64,000 nt of DNA from Turicibacter bilis. GTDB lineage: Bacteria; Bacillota_I; Bacilli_A; MOL361; Turicibacteraceae. Both the position numbers and the translations under genes were made by a program. The stretch is taken from contig NZ_CP071249.1 in the NCBI RefSeq assembly GCF_024499055.1, positions 62,001-126,000 of the forward strand, given 5' to 3'. Each line of letters starts with the position of its first letter. Within the stretch, counting starts at the first letter, position 1. The notes under the pieces are model-generated. The model worked only from the letters and a program-made list of their open reading frames with translations, did not search any database and was not told the origin of the DNA. Of this stretch, positions 62,024 through 64,000 are shown one piece after another.

Positions 62024-62175
62024 ACGCTCACTTCCTTATGGTTTAGGACATCATTTCTACTATAATCTATGCAAAAAACATAGGCATTTGACTAATTTTT
62101 TGATAATGAAAATAACACATTTTTAGAGAGGGTGTCATAGGATGAGAGTAGAAAGGTAAGGAGGGAGGGATTAGG

Positions 62176-62727
62176 ATGGTGGGAGTTGTGACACTCTTAG
62201 TTATTTATTTAGTCGGCATGCATCTTCAAATGAATCAATCACTAAAACAGAAATTAACGCCAGACATTGATTATATTTTAATTTTAGGATCTTCATTAAG
62301 AAGTAATCATGTTACACAAACACTTCGTTCTCGATTGGAAAAAGGTGCAGAGCTTTTGAAAGAGAATCCACAGTTGATGGTTGTGGTCACGGGGGGGAAA
62401 GGAAGTGAAACCTTACCACCAGAAGCACATTTGATGCAAAAAGTATTAATCGAAGAGTATGGAATTGAAAAAGAACGAATTATCATGGAAGATCAAGCGC
62501 ATAATACGTTTGAAAATTTAATCTTGTCCAAACCGTTATTACCTAACCATAAAATTGCGATTGTGACAAATGAGTTTCATAGTATTCGTACGTCCTTTTT
62601 AGCGAAACGAATTGGGATGGATCATATGATTATAGGAGCGCCATCACCAATTCCGAAACGATATAAATGGGAGTTGCGAGAACATTTAGCGATTGTTAAA
62701 TCATGGATTTTTGATCGAGAAAGATAA
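62176..62727 (+). CDS. YdcF/SanA-like DUF218 protein
   Basis: The 183-residue protein has one N-terminal membrane segment (V-V-T-L-L-V-I-Y-L-V-G) and a DUF218 domain: D-Y-I-L-I-L-G-S-S-L-R, V-V-V-T-G-G-K-G, E-D-Q-A-H-N-T-F-E-N and V-T-N-E-F-H-S-I-R. The family is linked to envelope and vancomycin sensitivity phenotypes in enterobacteria (SanA), without known reaction. The ATG follows GGAGGGAGGGATTAGG. Confidence 0.85.
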   Translation: MVGVVTLLVIYLVGMHLQMNQSLKQKLTPDIDYILILGSSLRSNHVTQTLRSRLEKGAELLKENPQLMVVVTGGKGSETLPPEAHLMQKVLIEEYGIEKERIIMEDQAHNTFENLILSKPLLPNHKIAIVTNEFHSIRTSFLAKRIGMDHMIIGAPSPIPKRYKWELREHLAIVKSWIFDRER

Positions 62728-62765
62728 CGATATTTTGTATCAATTGACGTTTTTAAGGCAAACTC

Positions 62766-62794
62766 TTGCACTTTAGGCGTGTTAGTCATATAAT
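62766..62794 (+). promoter_or_regulatory. Promoter of the arsR-family gene
   Basis: TTGCAC (62766-62771), 17-bp spacer, TATAAT (62789-62794), 30 bp before the start codon. Confidence 0.7.
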
Positions 62795-62824
62795 CTTCAC
62801 ATAACGGTAAAATGAGGTGAAGAA

Positions 62825-63175
62825 ATGGAAGCATGTAGCTTAGAAGCCATTCATGATGATGTAGTTAAAAAAGTTAAAATAAAGATGCCAAACGATGATG
62901 ATTTATTAAAATTATCTGATTTATATAAAGCCATGGGAGATTTAACTCGAATTCGTATTCTTTCAGCCCTTGTTCATTCAGAAATGTGTGTATGTGATTT
63001 AGCAGCATTACTTGAAATGACACAATCAGCCATTTCACATCAATTACGTGTTTTAAGACAGGCGCACTTAGTGAATTATCGTAAAGAGGGAAAAGTTGTT
63101 TATTACTCACTAGATGATGATCATATTAAAATGTTATATGAACAAGGATTAGTTCACGTGCTTCATCAGCATTAG
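62825..63175 (+). CDS. ArsR/SmtB-family metal-responsive repressor (CadC/CzrA-like)
   Basis: The 116-residue winged-helix protein contains L-Y-K-A-M-G-D-L-T-R-I-R-I-L (family start), E-M-C-V-C-D-L-A-A-L-L (alpha-3 metal motif with two Cys) and the recognition helix T-Q-S-A-I-S-H-Q-L-R-V-L-R. The C-terminus D-D-H-I-K-M-L-Y-E-Q-G-L-V-H-V-L-H-Q-H has His residues for the alpha-5 site, and C4 at the N-terminus may add a ligand. It likely represses a metal efflux gene; the only downstream gene here is holin-like, so the target may be itself or elsewhere, such as beyond the window. Confidence 0.88.
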   Translation: MEACSLEAIHDDVVKKVKIKMPNDDDLLKLSDLYKAMGDLTRIRILSALVHSEMCVCDLAALLEMTQSAISHQLRVLRQAHLVNYRKEGKVVYYSLDDDHIKMLYEQGLVHVLHQH

Positions 63176-63205
63176 ACTAGATGAAGGAAAATAGCTTATA
63201 AACAG

Positions 63206-63238
63206 ACGTCAGATGATGATTTATCTGGCGTTTTTTTT
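63206..63238 (+). terminator. Terminator of the arsR-family gene
   Basis: ACGTCAGAT/ATCTGGCGT (one G-T pair) followed by eight T. Confidence 0.8.
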
Positions 63239-63298
63239 ATTTGGACACATCGAATCTCCTATTTTTCTAGAGGTTTATAGTAAAGGAGGGGGAGAGCA

Positions 63299-63568
63299 AT
63301 GTCGATGCATCGAATGTTAAGTGTAATTGCTGTAGTAGTATTAATTGATTTTGTAACGGGCTATGTCAAAGCATACTTGAAAGGGGAATTAAATAGCCCG
63401 ATTGGATTAGACGGACTGATACGAAAAGCCGTGATTTTATTATCAATGGTCGTTTTGACTGTGCTCCATTATTTAATTGGCTTTAATCTAATTGAGTGGC
63501 TATCTGAAGGAATGGATTTAATTTTTATGACACTTAATATTACACCGATTACTCAGTTTTTTCTCTAG
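63299..63568 (+). CDS. Short holin-family membrane protein
   Basis: An 89-residue protein after GGAGGGGG: V-L-I-D-F-V-T-G-Y-V-K-A, then N-S-P-I-G-L-D-G-L-I-R-K-A and two hydrophobic helices, the same pattern as the phage lysis holin at 28892. It ends earlier than that protein (89 against 146 residues), so it is shortened or a minimal member. No endolysin gene lies next to it. It may be a leftover of a phage or a domesticated export protein. Confidence 0.7.
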   Translation: MSMHRMLSVIAVVVLIDFVTGYVKAYLKGELNSPIGLDGLIRKAVILLSMVVLTVLHYLIGFNLIEWLSEGMDLIFMTLNITPITQFFL

Positions 63569-64000
63569 TTTAGACGAGTTTTAACCTATCCGTTTCATAG
63601 TAGAGATATTAACTTTAGTTATCTCCTTTAAAATAATATGGATAGAGATTCATCGTGAAAGTGATTCTGTGAATGAATTTAAGACAAATCATTTCAAAGA
63701 TAATTAACGATAAATCGTTTGAGTTGTTTGTGAAAACGGCACGGATTAATGATGAAAACGTCTTAATCAAGTTGACGATAAGATAGGTGATAGTCGACGA
63801 ACTTGATCAATGATGGATACCTCTTTAACAGGTCTCATTGAAAAAGCTATTTTTCAATCATCAAGAGAAGTGAGCAAAACAGCTATAAAGTATAAAGGGA
63901 ATACGCCGAGGATGTCAAGTGCCTATACCATCCGCCTTTCTGGGGCATATACAATAAGAGGGCAGACTTATATTAGGAGTGAGGAGTGATAGAATGCCTT
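63569..64000. other. Non-coding interval to window end
   Basis: No gene supported on either strand. GGAGTGAGGAGTGATAGAATG at the very end could be the ribosome binding site and start codon (63995) of a gene beyond the window. Confidence 0.35.

Overview
The window looks like a chromosome segment of a low-GC Bacillota. The gene set and the order ispH, cshB-like helicase, nfo, DUF2624 gene (the yqfP-yqfT neighbourhood of Bacillus) together with ldh, ROK glucokinase and a comG operon suggest a Turicibacter/Erysipelotrichia-like host. The genus is my inference; no rRNA or other decisive marker is present.

Chromosome, left arm (1-19039): a broken VanZ-family gene, a P-loop kinase-like gene and an M15 peptidase; the MEP isoprenoid enzymes IspH and IspG around a DEAD-box helicase and endonuclease IV; superoxide dismutase, a class B penicillin-binding protein, ribosomal protein L33, L-lactate dehydrogenase, glucokinase, a metallo-beta-lactamase-fold hydrolase and shikimate kinase; then the competence pseudopilus operon comGA-GG on the minus strand. 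Chromosome, right arm (53728-64000): the 5' half of comGA, a calcium P-type ATPase, a DUF975 membrane protein, a FAD protein, an azoreductase, a LysM protein, a YdcF-like protein, an ArsR regulator and a small holin-like protein.

Between these arms lies one mobile element of about 34.7 kb (19040-53728) that splits comGA exactly inside the codons for the Walker A P-loop. Joining the flanks at a shared GT dinucleotide restores G-P-T-G-S-G-K-T in frame, so comGA is the attB site of a serine-recombinase element, a layout like the comK prophages of Listeria. From the left the element carries: two tandem paralogous serine recombinases next to attL; a CI-like repressor and a divergent Cro-like gene; a replication module (HUH rolling-circle Rep, SSB and a hairpin cluster upstream of rep that may be the origin); an EcsC-family gene; a TerS (P27), holin and amidase module flanked by about 120-bp inverted repeats; a lipoprotein gene; a 10-kb nearly protein-free array; a restriction-modification-like operon (controller, two cytosine methyltransferases, an MmeI/YeeA-like methyltransferase, an SF2 helicase, a GIY-YIG protein); and small accessory genes. 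I see no capsid, portal, tail or large-terminase gene. The small terminase plus replication and lysis genes point to a phage satellite or a reduced prophage rather than a complete phage.

The most unusual content is the array at 31685-42055. It holds about 14 divergent copies (whole, truncated or interrupted) of a 400-600 nt unit. Each unit is closed by TCCCGCTAC/GTAGCGGGA and contains several hairpins whose stems are kept by compensatory base changes between copies, followed by two conserved 3' hairpins. This is the signature of a large structured RNA (or folded single-stranded DNA), multiplied in tandem, with a few unrelated protein genes lodged between units. Phage-borne large ornate RNAs such as ROOL and GOLLD are the nearest idea I can name, but I cannot test it from sequence alone; it may be a new class.
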